Source: Bog-756 sp963835465 (GTDB lineage Bacteria; Actinomycetota; Acidimicrobiia; Acidimicrobiales; RAAP-2). Taken from it: a stretch of DNA of 64,000 bases. The stretch lies in the NCBI GenBank assembly GCA_963835465.1, contig CAWIFR010000004.1:177457-241456 (forward strand). Reading direction: 5' to 3'. Below are positions 27,110 through 36,227 of this stretch, piece after piece. The first letter of the stretch is position 1, and every line of letters starts with the position of its first letter. The notes under the pieces were generated by a model, which worked only from the letters and a program-made list of their open reading frames with translations, was not told the origin of the DNA and searched no databases. Made by a program: the position numbers and the translations under genes.

Positions 27110-29125
27110 CTAGGCGACCGTGGTGGCCCGGTGCCCCTCGGCCAGTCCCAGCAGGTCGTCCATCATCTGGCCGATCTCGAAGTCCTTCGGGGTGTAGACC
27201 CGGGCCACGCCCTTGCCCACCAGGATCTCCGCGTCCTCGGGGGGGATGATCCCGCCCACCACCACCGGTGCGTCGACGCCGGCGGCCCGCAGCCGGTCGA
27301 CCACCTCGGGGACCAGTTCGAGGTGCGACCCCGAGAGGATGGAGATGCCGACCACGTCCACGTCCTCGTCCCGAGCGGCGGCGGCGATCTCCGCGGGTGA
27401 GAGGCGGATGCCCTGGTAGACCACTTCGAAGCCGGCGTCGCGTGCGGCCACTGCGATCTGCTCGGCGCCGTTGGAGTGTCCGTCGAGTCCGGGCTTGGCC
27501 ACCAGCAGCTTGGGCGGGCCGCCGGTGCGGTCGGCCAGGGCTTTGGACCGGGCCAGCACCCCCTTGAACTCGGTGCCCCGGTGGCCGACCCCACCCCCCA
27601 CCCCAGTGGGCGCCCGGTACTCGCCGAACACCTCCCGCAGGGCACCGGCCCACTCGCCGGTCGTGCCACCGGCGTGGGCGAGGTCGATGGTGGCCGGCAT
27701 GATGTTCTCGGTGCCCTCGGCCGACCGCTTCAGCGCGTCGAGGGCGCGCCCGACGGCGGCTGCGTCCCGAGCGGCCCGCCATGCCTCGACGTCGGCCCGG
27801 AGCTCGGATTCCACCGCCGGGTCGACCCGCAGGATCGACTCCACGCCACCGCTGCCGGTAGCCAGGGGCGAGTCCGCCGTCTCGGTGAAGCAGTTGACGC
27901 CCACCACCTGGAGCTCACCGGTCTCGATGCGGCGGACCCGCTCGGCCTGGCTGCCCACCAGTCGGGACTTGAGCTCGTCGATGGCCTCGAAGGCGCCGCC
28001 CAGGGTCAGCACGTCCTCCAGCTCGGCCCACGAGGCCTCGGCCACCTCGGCTGTCTTCTTCTCGATGACCACCGAGCCGTCGAAGATGTCGCCGTACTCC
28101 AGCAGGTCCGACTCGAAGGCCAGGATCTGCTGGATGCGGAGGGACCACTGCTGGTCCCAGGGGCGGGGCAGTCCGAGGGCCTCGTTCCAGGCCGGGAGCT
28201 GCAGGGCTCGGGCCCGGGCCTTCTTGGACAAGGTGACACCCAGTGTCTCGAGGACGATCCGGGGGACGTTGTTCTCGGGCTGGGCCTCGGTCAGCCCGAG
28301 CGAGTTGACCTGGACCCCGTAACGCATCCTCCGCAGCTTGGGGTCGGTGACCCCGTAGCGCTCGGTGCAGACGCGATCCCACAGCTCGGTGAAGGCCCGC
28401 ATCTTGCAGGTCTCCTCCACGAACCTGACTCCGGCATTGACGAAGAAGGAGATGCGCCCCACCACCGAGGGGAACTCCTCGGCGGGTATCTGGCCCGACG
28501 CCTGGACGGCATCGAGCACGCCGATGGCGGTGGCCAGGGCGTAGGCCACCTCCTGGTGGGGCGTGGCCCCGGCTTCTTGGAGGTGGTAGCTGCAGACGTT
28601 GATGGGGTTCCATTTGGGGACATGGCGCACCGTGTAGGCGATGGTGTCCACGGTGAGCCGTCGGCTGGGGAGAGGCGGAAAGATGAATGTCCCCCGGGAC
28701 AGGTACTCCTTCACGATGTCGTTCTGCGTGGTGCCGGACAGGACCCGCGGATCCACGCCCTGGTCCTGGGCGTTGGCGATGTACAGGCCCAGCAGCCATC
28801 CCGCGGTGGCGTTGATGGTCATCGAGGTGTTCATGGACTCGACCGGGATCTGATCGAGGAGCTGGGCCATGTGGCCGAGATGGGCCACGGGCACCCCGAC
28901 CTTGCCCACCTCACCCGCGGCCTCGGGAGCATCGGGGTCGTATCCGATCTGGGTGGGGAGGTCGAAGGCGATGGACAGGCCGGTCTGCCCCTTGGCCAGG
29001 TTGGTCCGGTAGAGGCGATTGGACGCCGTGGCCGTCGAGTGGCCGGAGTAGGTGCGCATCACCCACGGCTTGTCGCGGGGGGGTGGGGAGGTCGCCGGCA
29101 CGCTCGCCTGGTCCATGTCGCTCAT
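27110..29125 (-). CDS. ecm: B12-dependent ethylmalonyl-CoA mutase (MeaA type)
   Basis: Rearranges ethylmalonyl-CoA to methylsuccinyl-CoA with adenosylcobalamin. The single chain of 671 residues is about the size of Ecm/MeaA and shorter than the usual methylmalonyl-CoA mutase large subunit. The N-terminal part has RTYSGHSTATASN and GLSIAFDLPTQIGYD, the substrate-barrel signature; the C-terminal cobalamin domain has DGHSNGAEQIA (the DxHxxG cobalt ligand loop), SILSGSH and GGIIPPED. Assignment to Ecm over isobutyryl- or methylmalonyl-CoA mutase rests on the start of the barrel and on the Ccr gene nearby. Start ATG 29125 (a second ATG six bases on) has GGAGGG close before it. Confidence 0.88.
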   Translation of the reverse strand: MSDMDQASVPATSPPPRDKPWVMRTYSGHSTATASNRLYRTNLAKGQTGLSIAFDLPTQIGYDPDAPEAAGEVGKVGVPVAHLGHMAQLLDQIPVESMNTSMTINATAGWLLGLYIANAQDQGVDPRVLSGTTQNDIVKEYLSRGTFIFPPLPSRRLTVDTIAYTVRHVPKWNPINVCSYHLQEAGATPHQEVAYALATAIGVLDAVQASGQIPAEEFPSVVGRISFFVNAGVRFVEETCKMRAFTELWDRVCTERYGVTDPKLRRMRYGVQVNSLGLTEAQPENNVPRIVLETLGVTLSKKARARALQLPAWNEALGLPRPWDQQWSLRIQQILAFESDLLEYGDIFDGSVVIEKKTAEVAEASWAELEDVLTLGGAFEAIDELKSRLVGSQAERVRRIETGELQVVGVNCFTETADSPLATGSGGVESILRVDPAVESELRADVEAWRAARDAAAVGRALDALKRSAEGTENIMPATIDLAHAGGTTGEWAGALREVFGEYRAPTGVGGGVGHRGTEFKGVLARSKALADRTGGPPKLLVAKPGLDGHSNGAEQIAVAARDAGFEVVYQGIRLSPAEIAAAARDEDVDVVGISILSGSHLELVPEVVDRLRAAGVDAPVVVGGIIPPEDAEILVGKGVARVYTPKDFEIGQMMDDLLGLAEGHRATTVA

Positions 29126-29203
29126 CCCTCCATTGTCCCCCAGGCCGGGGCCTCTGGCGACTGCCGGGAGCCGGCAGGCCCCGGGGTGGCCGGCCCGGCG
29201 AGC

Positions 29204-30058
29204 CTACTTGCGGTAGTCGAGGAAGCCCTGGCCCGACTTGCGGCCCAGCAGCTCGGCGCTGACCATGCGACGGAGCAGGGGCACCGCGGCGTAGTTGGGG
29301 TCGCGGAACTCGGCGTAGAGGGCGTCGAGGATGGCCAGGGACGTGTCCAGGCCCACCAGGTCGAGCAGCGCGAAGGGCCCCATGGGGAAGCCACACCCGC
29401 CCTTCATGGCGGTGTCGATGTCCTCGATCGACGCCACGCCCTGTTCGTAGAGGCGCACGGCGTTGTTGAGGTAGGGAAAGAGGAGGGCGTTCACGATGAA
29501 GCCGGCCTGGTCCTTGACCTCGACCGGCGTCTTTCCACAGGCCTCGGCGAATGCACGGGTGGCCGCCAGGGTCTCATCGGAGGCCGTGAGCGGCCTGACC
29601 AGCTCCACCAACTCCATGACGGGAGCCGGATTGAAGAAGTGGACACCGCACACCTTCTCGGGCCGACCCGTCTGCATGGCCAACTCGATGACCGGCAGGG
29701 TCGAGGTGTTGGTGGCCAGGATGGTGTGCTCGGCGGTGATCCGGTCCAGCTCGTTGAAGAGCACCTTCTTGACGGCGAGGTCCTCGACCACCGACTCGAT
29801 GACCAGGTCGACCTCCTTCAGGGCGGCCAGATCGGAAGTGCCGGTGACCAGGGCCAGGGCGGCGTCCCGGTCGGCCTCGGTCCTCTTGCCCTTCTCCACC
29901 TGCCGGTTGAGCGACTTCTCCAGCGCGGCCAGGGTGGCGTCGGCGGTGGACTGGCTGCGGGAGCGGAGGACCACCTCGAAACCGTTGGTGGCGGCCGCTT
30001 CGGCGATCCCCGAGCCCATGATCCCTGATCCGACAATTCCCACGCGTGCGATTGACAT
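29204..30058 (-). CDS. hbd: 3-hydroxybutyryl-CoA dehydrogenase
   Basis: Reduces acetoacetyl-CoA to 3-hydroxybutyryl-CoA (or the reverse). The 284-residue protein has the Rossmann loop GIVGSGIMGSGIAE (7-20), the catalytic triad context NTSTLP (S119), GVHFFNPAPVMELVE (H140) and KDQAGFIVNAL, and the C-terminal dimer domain GFPMGPFALLDLVGLD. TACCAT (30072-30067) ends 8 nt before ATG 30058, so it is probably leaderless. It supplies the step between the thiolase and a crotonase (not in this window) that feeds Ccr. Confidence 0.93.
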   Translation of the reverse strand: MSIARVGIVGSGIMGSGIAEAAATNGFEVVLRSRSQSTADATLAALEKSLNRQVEKGKRTEADRDAALALVTGTSDLAALKEVDLVIESVVEDLAVKKVLFNELDRITAEHTILATNTSTLPVIELAMQTGRPEKVCGVHFFNPAPVMELVELVRPLTASDETLAATRAFAEACGKTPVEVKDQAGFIVNALLFPYLNNAVRLYEQGVASIEDIDTAMKGGCGFPMGPFALLDLVGLDTSLAILDALYAEFRDPNYAAVPLLRRMVSAELLGRKSGQGFLDYRK

Positions 30059-30122
30059 GGGGGGAAATGGTAGCGGGGGTCCTGGCCGTGGCGCTCCGGG
30101 TCTGCTTCCGGCGCCCCTCGGG

Positions 30123-31010
30123 CTACCGGCGCGACCGGCCGCCGTGCGGTCTCGTGACGCCGCGGACCCGCCGGGGGCTCTGGTCGAGCAGGAGCCCGGG
30201 GGAGATCCGGTAGGCCGCCCACACCAGCCGGGCGTGACGGGGCGAGACGATGATGGGGCGGTTGCGGGCCACGCCGTCGAGCACGTCGGCGGCCAGTGCG
30301 GCCGCCGGATAGGGCTTCCCCACCAGCCTGGTCAGCAGGTCCCGAACGTCGGGCATCGACGGGGCCGCCGGGAGGTCCTCGGGATTGGCCCGGTCGAGCA
30401 GGGGGGTCTCGATCACGCCGGGGCAGACCACGCTCACCCGGACGCCGTGACCGGCCGCCTCGACCCGCAGGCCGACGCTGAGACCGACCACCGCGTGCTT
30501 GGTGGTGGAGTAGGGGACGAGGAGCGGGCTGGGCACCAGTCCGGACAGGGACGCCGTGTTCACGATGTGCCCCCGACCCTGCTCGATCATCCGGGGATAG
30601 GCCGCGTTGACCCCGTGGACCACGCTCAGCAGGTTGACGTCGATGACCCGCTGCCAGTGGGCCAGGACCAGGTCGGCGACCTCGCCGCCGATGCCGATGC
30701 CGGCGTTGTTGAACAGGAAGTCGAGTCCACCGTGGTGGTCGGCGAACCGAGCCACCGCCTCGGCCACCGCGTCGGGGTCGGTGACGTCGAGGGCGATCGC
30801 CGTGCCCGTGCCCGGCCCGCGGCGGGTGACCGCCTCGGCCACCGCGTGGGCCCCGATCTCGTCGATGTCGGCCACCAGGACCGTCGCCCCGCGGTCCACC
30901 AACTCGTTGGCCAGGGCTTTGCCGATGCCCGATGCCCCGCCGGTGACGATGGCGCTGGTACCGGCGAAGTGCTCCCGTTGTCGGGCCCTCCGCTCCGCTG
31001 CTCTTCCCAC
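30123..31010 (-). CDS. Short-chain dehydrogenase/reductase
   Basis: A classical SDR of about 295 residues: cofactor loop TGGASGIG, NNAGIG, and the catalytic pair in PYSTTKHAV (Tyr, Lys) with the serine in NTASLSG. A basic residue after the first strand is absent (VADIDE), which favours NAD over NADP. The C-terminal PIIVSPRHARLVWAAYRI tail is seen in membrane-associated lipid-type SDRs. I place the start at GTG 31010; the frame is open 150 bp further up but without family-like sequence. The substrate cannot be deduced. Confidence 0.8.
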   Translation of the reverse strand: MGRAAERRARQREHFAGTSAIVTGGASGIGKALANELVDRGATVLVADIDEIGAHAVAEAVTRRGPGTGTAIALDVTDPDAVAEAVARFADHHGGLDFLFNNAGIGIGGEVADLVLAHWQRVIDVNLLSVVHGVNAAYPRMIEQGRGHIVNTASLSGLVPSPLLVPYSTTKHAVVGLSVGLRVEAAGHGVRVSVVCPGVIETPLLDRANPEDLPAAPSMPDVRDLLTRLVGKPYPAAALAADVLDGVARNRPIIVSPRHARLVWAAYRISPGLLLDQSPRRVRGVTRPHGGRSRR

Positions 31011-31105
31011 GATCGACCTCGCTTCGCTCGTGCCGCTCGTCCGGCCTACCGGTGCGCCGATGGGCTGCTTGCCTTGGGCCGACCCTCCCGCAACGATGGT
31101 GGCAT

Positions 31106-32491
31106 ATGGACGACACCCCAGGAAGGCGGCCGGCCGCTCGACGAGCCGCTCCCAAAGCATCGACCAAACCGGCCACCGGGCGGTCCAAGGCCGGATCGAG
31201 CACGTCAGCGACCCCTGCTCGGGCCACGGCGAACGCCCGATCGGGCCGGGCCACCAAGGCGGCGGCAGCAGCCGCTCGGGTGAAGGGTGCGGCCGAGGCC
31301 GAGGCCGGGCTTCCCGACGAGCACGCCCGGGGTCCGTGGCGCGGGGCCCGCAGCCGGGCGCTCTACAGCCGTCGCATCCAACGGGCCAACGAGCACTGGG
31401 CGCTGGCCACCCGGGCCACGGCCGGCATCCTGAGCCACCCGGAGCTGGTGCTCGCCGCCCTGGGTCGCACCGACGTGATCGAGCGGGACGGGAGGGTCCT
31501 CAGCCGGGGGGTGCAGGCGCTCATCGGGCTGGCCGAGCGGTTTGAGGGCGGGGGGCGCCGGACCGACCCCGTGGCCCTGCGCCAGCAGCTCCGGCGCTCG
31601 ACCCAGCTGGCCATGCCGGTGCGGACCGACGTGCACGTCTGGGGACGGGTGGTGCCCGGACCCGAGGGCGCCCCGCCGGTGCCGGTCAGGATCTACCGGC
31701 AGTACGGATCGGGTGTGGGCCTCGGGGGGGACGGCCGGGCCCTGCCGGGCGTGGTCTACTTCCACGGGGGCGGGTGGGTCACCGGCGACCTCGACACCCA
31801 CGACGCGTCCTGTCGGATGCTGGCCGCGGTGGCCCGGTGCCTGGTGGTCTCGGTCGACTACCGGCTGGCGCCTGAGGACCCGTTCCCGGCCGCGGTGGAC
31901 GACGCCCTGGCCGCCTACGCGTGGGTGCAGCGGCACACCGACGAGCTGGGGATCGACCCTCGGCAGATCGGCGTCATGGGGGACAGCGCGGGGGGGAACC
32001 TGGCCGCCGTGGTGGCCCTGGAGACCCGCGCCGGCAGCCCGAGCGCGGCCGAAGACGTCCCTCCCCCCGTGGCCCAGGGCCTGATCTACCCGGCGGTCGA
32101 CGCCCGGCTCGACACCGACTCCCTGCGCTCGTTGGGGGAGGGCTTCTACCTGACCCGCCCGGCCATGGAGCAGTTCCGCCAGCTCTACCTGCCCGATGCC
32201 TCGGACTGGACCCGGGGCCGGGCCTCGCCCCTGTTGGCCGACGACCACCGGGGCGTGGCCCCGGCCCTGGTGGTCACCGCGGGCTTCGATCCCTTGCGGG
32301 ACGACGGCAGCAACTACGCCGAGGTGCTGCGGGCCGCCGGGGTGGCGGTCGAGTACCGCTGCTACGACGACCAGATCCACGGGTTCATGGGCATGGGCGT
32401 CCTGCCCGAGTCGCTGGCGCTGGCCACCGAGGTCTTCGAAGCCATGGGCCGGCTCGTCCGCCGACCGGCCGACCTCGGGAACCCGACCTAG
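31106..32491 (+). CDS. Alpha/beta hydrolase of the hormone-sensitive lipase family
   Basis: A carboxylesterase/lipase of 461 residues. The oxyanion motif YFHGGGW, the nucleophile elbow GDSAGGN, the acid in TAGFDPLRDDG and the histidine in DQIHGFMG are all present. The first 70 residues are a basic, Ala/Lys/Thr-rich tail (AARRAAPKASTKPATG type) without signal peptide, which might bind polyphosphate or nucleic acid, or be a disordered spacer. ATG 31106 is chosen; the open frame begins at 31052. It is divergent from the SDR gene (95 bp), a common pairing in lipid metabolism. Confidence 0.85.
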   Translation: MDDTPGRRPAARRAAPKASTKPATGRSKAGSSTSATPARATANARSGRATKAAAAAARVKGAAEAEAGLPDEHARGPWRGARSRALYSRRIQRANEHWALATRATAGILSHPELVLAALGRTDVIERDGRVLSRGVQALIGLAERFEGGGRRTDPVALRQQLRRSTQLAMPVRTDVHVWGRVVPGPEGAPPVPVRIYRQYGSGVGLGGDGRALPGVVYFHGGGWVTGDLDTHDASCRMLAAVARCLVVSVDYRLAPEDPFPAAVDDALAAYAWVQRHTDELGIDPRQIGVMGDSAGGNLAAVVALETRAGSPSAAEDVPPPVAQGLIYPAVDARLDTDSLRSLGEGFYLTRPAMEQFRQLYLPDASDWTRGRASPLLADDHRGVAPALVVTAGFDPLRDDGSNYAEVLRAAGVAVEYRCYDDQIHGFMGMGVLPESLALATEVFEAMGRLVRRPADLGNPT

Positions 32492-32544
32492 CGGCAGTGG
32501 TCACCGGACCCCGACCTCGTCGCACCGACCTCTACAGTTGAGCC

Positions 32545-33237
32545 ATGGACCCATCCCCTGGCATGTTGGCTCTGGTTGGCGGCGACGAGTGGAGCGAGGG
32601 CTGTACCTTCGATGCCGGGTTCCTGGCCGCCTCGGGGACGTCCGACGTGTTGGTACTGCCGACGGCGGCCGCCTACGAGCACCCCGAGCGGTTGGTGGTC
32701 CGAGCCGGTGAGTGGTTCGAGGGACTGGGCGGTCAGGTCGAAGGCCTGATGGTCCTGGCCAGGGCCGACGCCGAGGACGAGGGGGCGGCCGGGGTCATGC
32801 GACAGGCCCGGCTGATCTATCTGGCCGGTGGATCACCCATGCACCTGCGCAGCGTGCTGAAGGGCTCCAAGGTCTGGACGGCGCTGGTGGAGGCCTGGCA
32901 GGACGGAGCGGTGGTGGTCGGCTCATCGGCTGCCGCCATGGCCCTCACCGACCCGATGGTCGACGCCCGCGGGGGAGGACTGACCATCGGGCTCGGTCTG
33001 CTGAGCGGGGTGGCCGTCGTGCCCCACTTCGGCGACACCCACGAGGATGTCCACGGCGAGAAACTGCACCGGTCCGTGCTCCTCGCCCCGCACGGCACGC
33101 CCGTGGCCGGCATCCCCGAGCGGACCGCCCTCATCCGGGACCCTTCGGGCGGGTGGCACAGTGAAGGGGTGGGCCGGGTGGCGGTGTACCTGAACGGGGC
33201 CCGGGCTGAGTCCGGGCTCGACGCGCTGCCGGTCTGA
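32545..33237 (+). CDS. Type 1 glutamine amidotransferase-like / S51 peptidase family protein
   Basis: A 230-residue protein related to cyanophycinase and dipeptidase E. It has MLALVGGDEWSEG, a central LIYLAGGSPMHL and the elbow VVGSSAAAMALTD where the nucleophilic serine should lie (family GxSAG), then VVPHFGDTH with a possible catalytic histidine. Activity as an alpha-aspartyl peptidase is possible but not shown. TACAGT at 32533-32538 ends six bases before ATG 32545, a leaderless layout. Confidence 0.75.
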   Translation: MDPSPGMLALVGGDEWSEGCTFDAGFLAASGTSDVLVLPTAAAYEHPERLVVRAGEWFEGLGGQVEGLMVLARADAEDEGAAGVMRQARLIYLAGGSPMHLRSVLKGSKVWTALVEAWQDGAVVVGSSAAAMALTDPMVDARGGGLTIGLGLLSGVAVVPHFGDTHEDVHGEKLHRSVLLAPHGTPVAGIPERTALIRDPSGGWHSEGVGRVAVYLNGARAESGLDALPV

Positions 33238-33294
33238 CCGCCCCGGGCCGCTCCGCCGACGAGGCCCGCGCCCCGTACGACCCTGCTCTCGGCC

Positions 33295-33849
33295 TCAGTC
33301 GGCCTCGGTAATGGTGACGGACTCGATGACGACCTGCTCGGATGGAGCACCCGACTGACTGCCCACCGCCTCGATGGCCTTGACCACGTCGAGCCCACCA
33401 ACCACCTTGCCGAACAGCGAATAGCTGGGTGGCAGCGAGGTGCCCGAGGGGCCGCTGACGATGAAGAACTGGCTGCCGTTGGTATTGGGCCCGGCATTGG
33501 CCATGGCCAAAGAGCCGATCTCGTAGCGACCCGGGGCGGGGAGCTCGTCGTTGAACCGGTAGCCGGGTCCGCCGCGGCCCGACCCCTCCGGATCGCCCCC
33601 CTGGAGCATGAATCCCGGGATGATCCGGTGGAAGACGATGCCGTCGTAGTAGTGCCAGCGAGCGAGGAAGACGAAGTTGTTGACCGTGGCGGGGGCGGCG
33701 AGGGCGTCGAGGGCGATGGTCATGGTCCCCTTCGAGGTCACCATCTCGGCCGTGTACCGCTTGGCCGGGTCGATGACCAGGGGTGGGGGAGCGTCGAAGC
33801 GCTGGGTCTTGGGGCTGGAGCCGTCGACTGCGGGAATCTCTGGGGCCAT
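33295..33849 (-). CDS. Cyclophilin-type peptidyl-prolyl isomerase, cytoplasmic
   Basis: Catalyses cis-trans isomerisation of proline peptide bonds. The 184-residue protein contains the cyclophilin core: FHRIIPGFMLQGGDP (catalytic Arg), GSLAMANAGPNTNGSQFFI and YSLFGKVVGGLDVV. There is no signal peptide or membrane helix. GAGGAG lies eight bases before ATG 33849. It lies directly downstream of a membrane-anchored paralogue on the same strand (57 bp gap). Confidence 0.93.
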   Translation of the reverse strand: MAPEIPAVDGSSPKTQRFDAPPPLVIDPAKRYTAEMVTSKGTMTIALDALAAPATVNNFVFLARWHYYDGIVFHRIIPGFMLQGGDPEGSGRGGPGYRFNDELPAPGRYEIGSLAMANAGPNTNGSQFFIVSGPSGTSLPPSYSLFGKVVGGLDVVKAIEAVGSQSGAPSEQVVIESVTITEAD

Positions 33850-33906
33850 GGTGGAACTCCTCGGTCTGGTGGGCTAGCAGGGATGGACTGGGCTGAGGCG
33901 GCGAGG

Positions 33907-34740
33907 CTACGACGCGGTGACGTTGACCGAGATCATCCGGTGCAACGTGGCCGGGGTTCCGCTGCTGGACCCGGCGGCGTTGATCTTGCTGACCACGTCC
34001 ATGCCCGCGGTGACCTTGCCGAAGAGGGTGTAGTTGGGCGCCAGGTTCTCGCCCTGGGTCCCCGCCACGATGAAGAACTGGCTGCCGTTGGTGTTGGCCC
34101 CCGAATTGGCCATGGCCACCGAGCCCAGCGGGTACTGGGGCGTCGCCGTCTTGGGGAGCTCGTCGGCGAACTGGTAGCCCGGGCCACCCGTGCCGGTGCC
34201 GGTGGGATCACCCGTCTGGTCCACGAACGACGGGATGACCCGGTGGAAGGTGATGCAGTCGAAGAAGTGCTGGTTGGCCAGGAAGACGAAACTGTTGACG
34301 GCCTTGGGGGCGGTCTTGGGGTCGAGCTGGACGGTGAAGGGCCCGATGTCCGTGGTGATGGTGGCCGTGTAGGTCTTCGAGGTGTCGATGGTCATCGGCG
34401 GGTAGGACGAGTACGACGGCTTGTTGAGCGGGGCGCTGAGGCTGGACGGGCAGTCGGCCGAGGTGGTGATGGCACTGGGTGTCTTGTCTCCCGAGCCTCC
34501 GGCCGGTGCGGGTTTGGTGGTGGTGGTGGTTGCCGATGCGGCCTTGGTGGTGGAGGTTGAGGTGGCGCCTTTGTTCGATCCCCCGCCGAAGATGGCGTAG
34601 GAGATACCGAACACCACCGCGGCCACGATGACCACGACGATGATCCGCCGGGTGTTCGACTTGCGCTTCTGGGCCTTCTGCTCGGCGGCCAGTCGGGCCT
34701 GCCTCCCGGCCTTCTGACGTTGTCGTTTCTCGGTGGCCAC
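33907..34740 (-). CDS. Membrane-anchored cyclophilin-type peptidyl-prolyl isomerase
   Basis: A 277-residue paralogue of the next gene. A lysine-rich cytoplasmic tail (KRQRQKAGRQARLAAEQKAQ) precedes one membrane helix (about 33-50, IIVVVIVAAVVFGISYAIF), a Thr/Ser/Ala-rich linker and the cyclophilin domain (FHRVIPSFVDQTGDP, GSVAMANSGANTNGSQFFI). It should fold proteins on the outer side of the membrane. TACCCT (34754-34749) ends 8 nt before GTG 34740, so it is probably leaderless and the pair may be co-transcribed from here. Confidence 0.92.
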   Translation of the reverse strand: MATEKRQRQKAGRQARLAAEQKAQKRKSNTRRIIVVVIVAAVVFGISYAIFGGGSNKGATSTSTTKAASATTTTTKPAPAGGSGDKTPSAITTSADCPSSLSAPLNKPSYSSYPPMTIDTSKTYTATITTDIGPFTVQLDPKTAPKAVNSFVFLANQHFFDCITFHRVIPSFVDQTGDPTGTGTGGPGYQFADELPKTATPQYPLGSVAMANSGANTNGSQFFIVAGTQGENLAPNYTLFGKVTAGMDVVSKINAAGSSSGTPATLHRMISVNVTAS

Positions 34741-34898
34741 GGGGTAGCAGGGTAGCCGGTCCCGCCCGGGGCGCCGGTGTCGCCCGGACCGGCCACCTGA
34801 CCGTTCGGGACCGACCGGGGTCGGTCACGGCGCGGGAGGCCCACCGGAGTGACGCGGTGGGTCAGGGCCCCGAAGCAGCACCTGTAGCCTTGTCCACC

Positions 34899-36110
34899 AT
34901 GTCTCTGGTGGTACAGAAGTTCGGCGGGACCTCCGTCGCCGACGCAGAGCGCATCCGCGCCGTGGCCGACCATGTCGCCCGCTCGCGCCGGGCCGGGGAC
35001 GACGTGGTGGTGGTGGTGAGCGCCATGGGCAAGACCACCGACGGGCTCGTCCGTCTGGCCGACGACGTCAGTTCGGTGCAGCCCACCCGTGAGGTCGACA
35101 TGCTGCTGAGCGCCGGGGAGCGGATCTCCATGTCCCTCTTGTGCATGGCGCTGGCCGAGCTCGGCGTCGAGGCCACGTCCTACACCGGAAGCCAGGCCGG
35201 GATCATCACCGATGCTGTCCACACCCGGGCCAAGATCGTCGAGATCAAGGCCGATCGGCTACGGGCCACCCTGGACGGGGGCGGGGTGCCGGTGGTAGCT
35301 GGATTCCAGGGGATGTCCGTGGAGCGGGACGTCACCACGCTCGGCCGGGGCGGCTCGGACACCACGGCGGTGGCCCTGGCCGCCGTGCTCGACGCCGATG
35401 TCTGCGAGATCTACACCGATGTGTCCGGGGTGTTCAGCGCCGACCCCCGCATCGTGCCCGAGGCCCGCAAGCTGGCCCGGATCAGCTACGAGGAGATGTT
35501 GGAGATGGCCGCCACCGGGGGCCGGGTGCTCATGCTGCGTTCGGTGGAGTTCGCCCGCAACCACGGGGTGCCGCTGCACGTGCGGTCCAGCTTCACCTGG
35601 GAGCCGGGCACATGGGTCGATGAGGAGGATGCAAGCATGGAGGACGCAATCGTCACCGCGGTGACCCACGACGTGACCGAGGCCAAGGTGACGGTGATCG
35701 GCGTGCCGGACAAGCCCGGCCTGGCCGCCCAGCTGTTCCGCGGGCTGGCCGACCGACATGTCAACGTGGACATGATCGTGCAGAACACCTCGCTGCACGG
35801 GACCACCGACATCTCCTTCACCGTGCCCGGCTACGACCTGGCCGTGAGTACGGAGGTCTGCGAGCAGCTCGTCCCGGCGCTCGGGGCCTCCGGCGTCACC
35901 AGCGACGATGACGTCGCCCGGGTATCCCTCGTCGGGGCCGGGATGAAGACCCACCCCGGTGTCACCGCCCTCACCTTCGAGACGCTGGCCGCGGCCGGCA
36001 TCAACATTGAGATGATCTCGACCTCCTCGATCCGCATCTCCTGCATGGTCCGCGCCGCGGCCGCGGAGGACGCGGTGCGCGCCCTCCACGCCGCCTTCGA
36101 GTTGGCGTGA
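34899..36110 (+). CDS. lysC: Aspartate kinase
   Basis: Phosphorylates aspartate, the first step to lysine, threonine, methionine and diaminopimelate. The 403-residue chain has VQKFGGTSV at the N terminus, GFQGMSVERDVTTLGRGGSDTTA in the catalytic core (quoted in parts) and two ACT domains (VIGVPDKPGLAAQLF; INIEMISTSSIRIS) for feedback control. In actinobacteria a second product, the beta subunit, often starts inside; a candidate is ATG 35638 (MEDAIVTAVTHD). TAGCCT at 34885-34890 ends 8 nt before ATG 34899. The partner gene asd follows after 117 bp. Confidence 0.95.
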   Translation: MSLVVQKFGGTSVADAERIRAVADHVARSRRAGDDVVVVVSAMGKTTDGLVRLADDVSSVQPTREVDMLLSAGERISMSLLCMALAELGVEATSYTGSQAGIITDAVHTRAKIVEIKADRLRATLDGGGVPVVAGFQGMSVERDVTTLGRGGSDTTAVALAAVLDADVCEIYTDVSGVFSADPRIVPEARKLARISYEEMLEMAATGGRVLMLRSVEFARNHGVPLHVRSSFTWEPGTWVDEEDASMEDAIVTAVTHDVTEAKVTVIGVPDKPGLAAQLFRGLADRHVNVDMIVQNTSLHGTTDISFTVPGYDLAVSTEVCEQLVPALGASGVTSDDDVARVSLVGAGMKTHPGVTALTFETLAAAGINIEMISTSSIRISCMVRAAAAEDAVRALHAAFELA

Positions 36111-36227
36111 GTCCCGGGGAGATGGGAGCGGCGACCCGATAGGGCCGAACGGCCCGGGCTGGTCGGCGGCGGCCCTCCGCACCCGGGACGTTCCCGTCGG
36201 TCGAGGGCGCTCCCGTAGACTGGGCCC

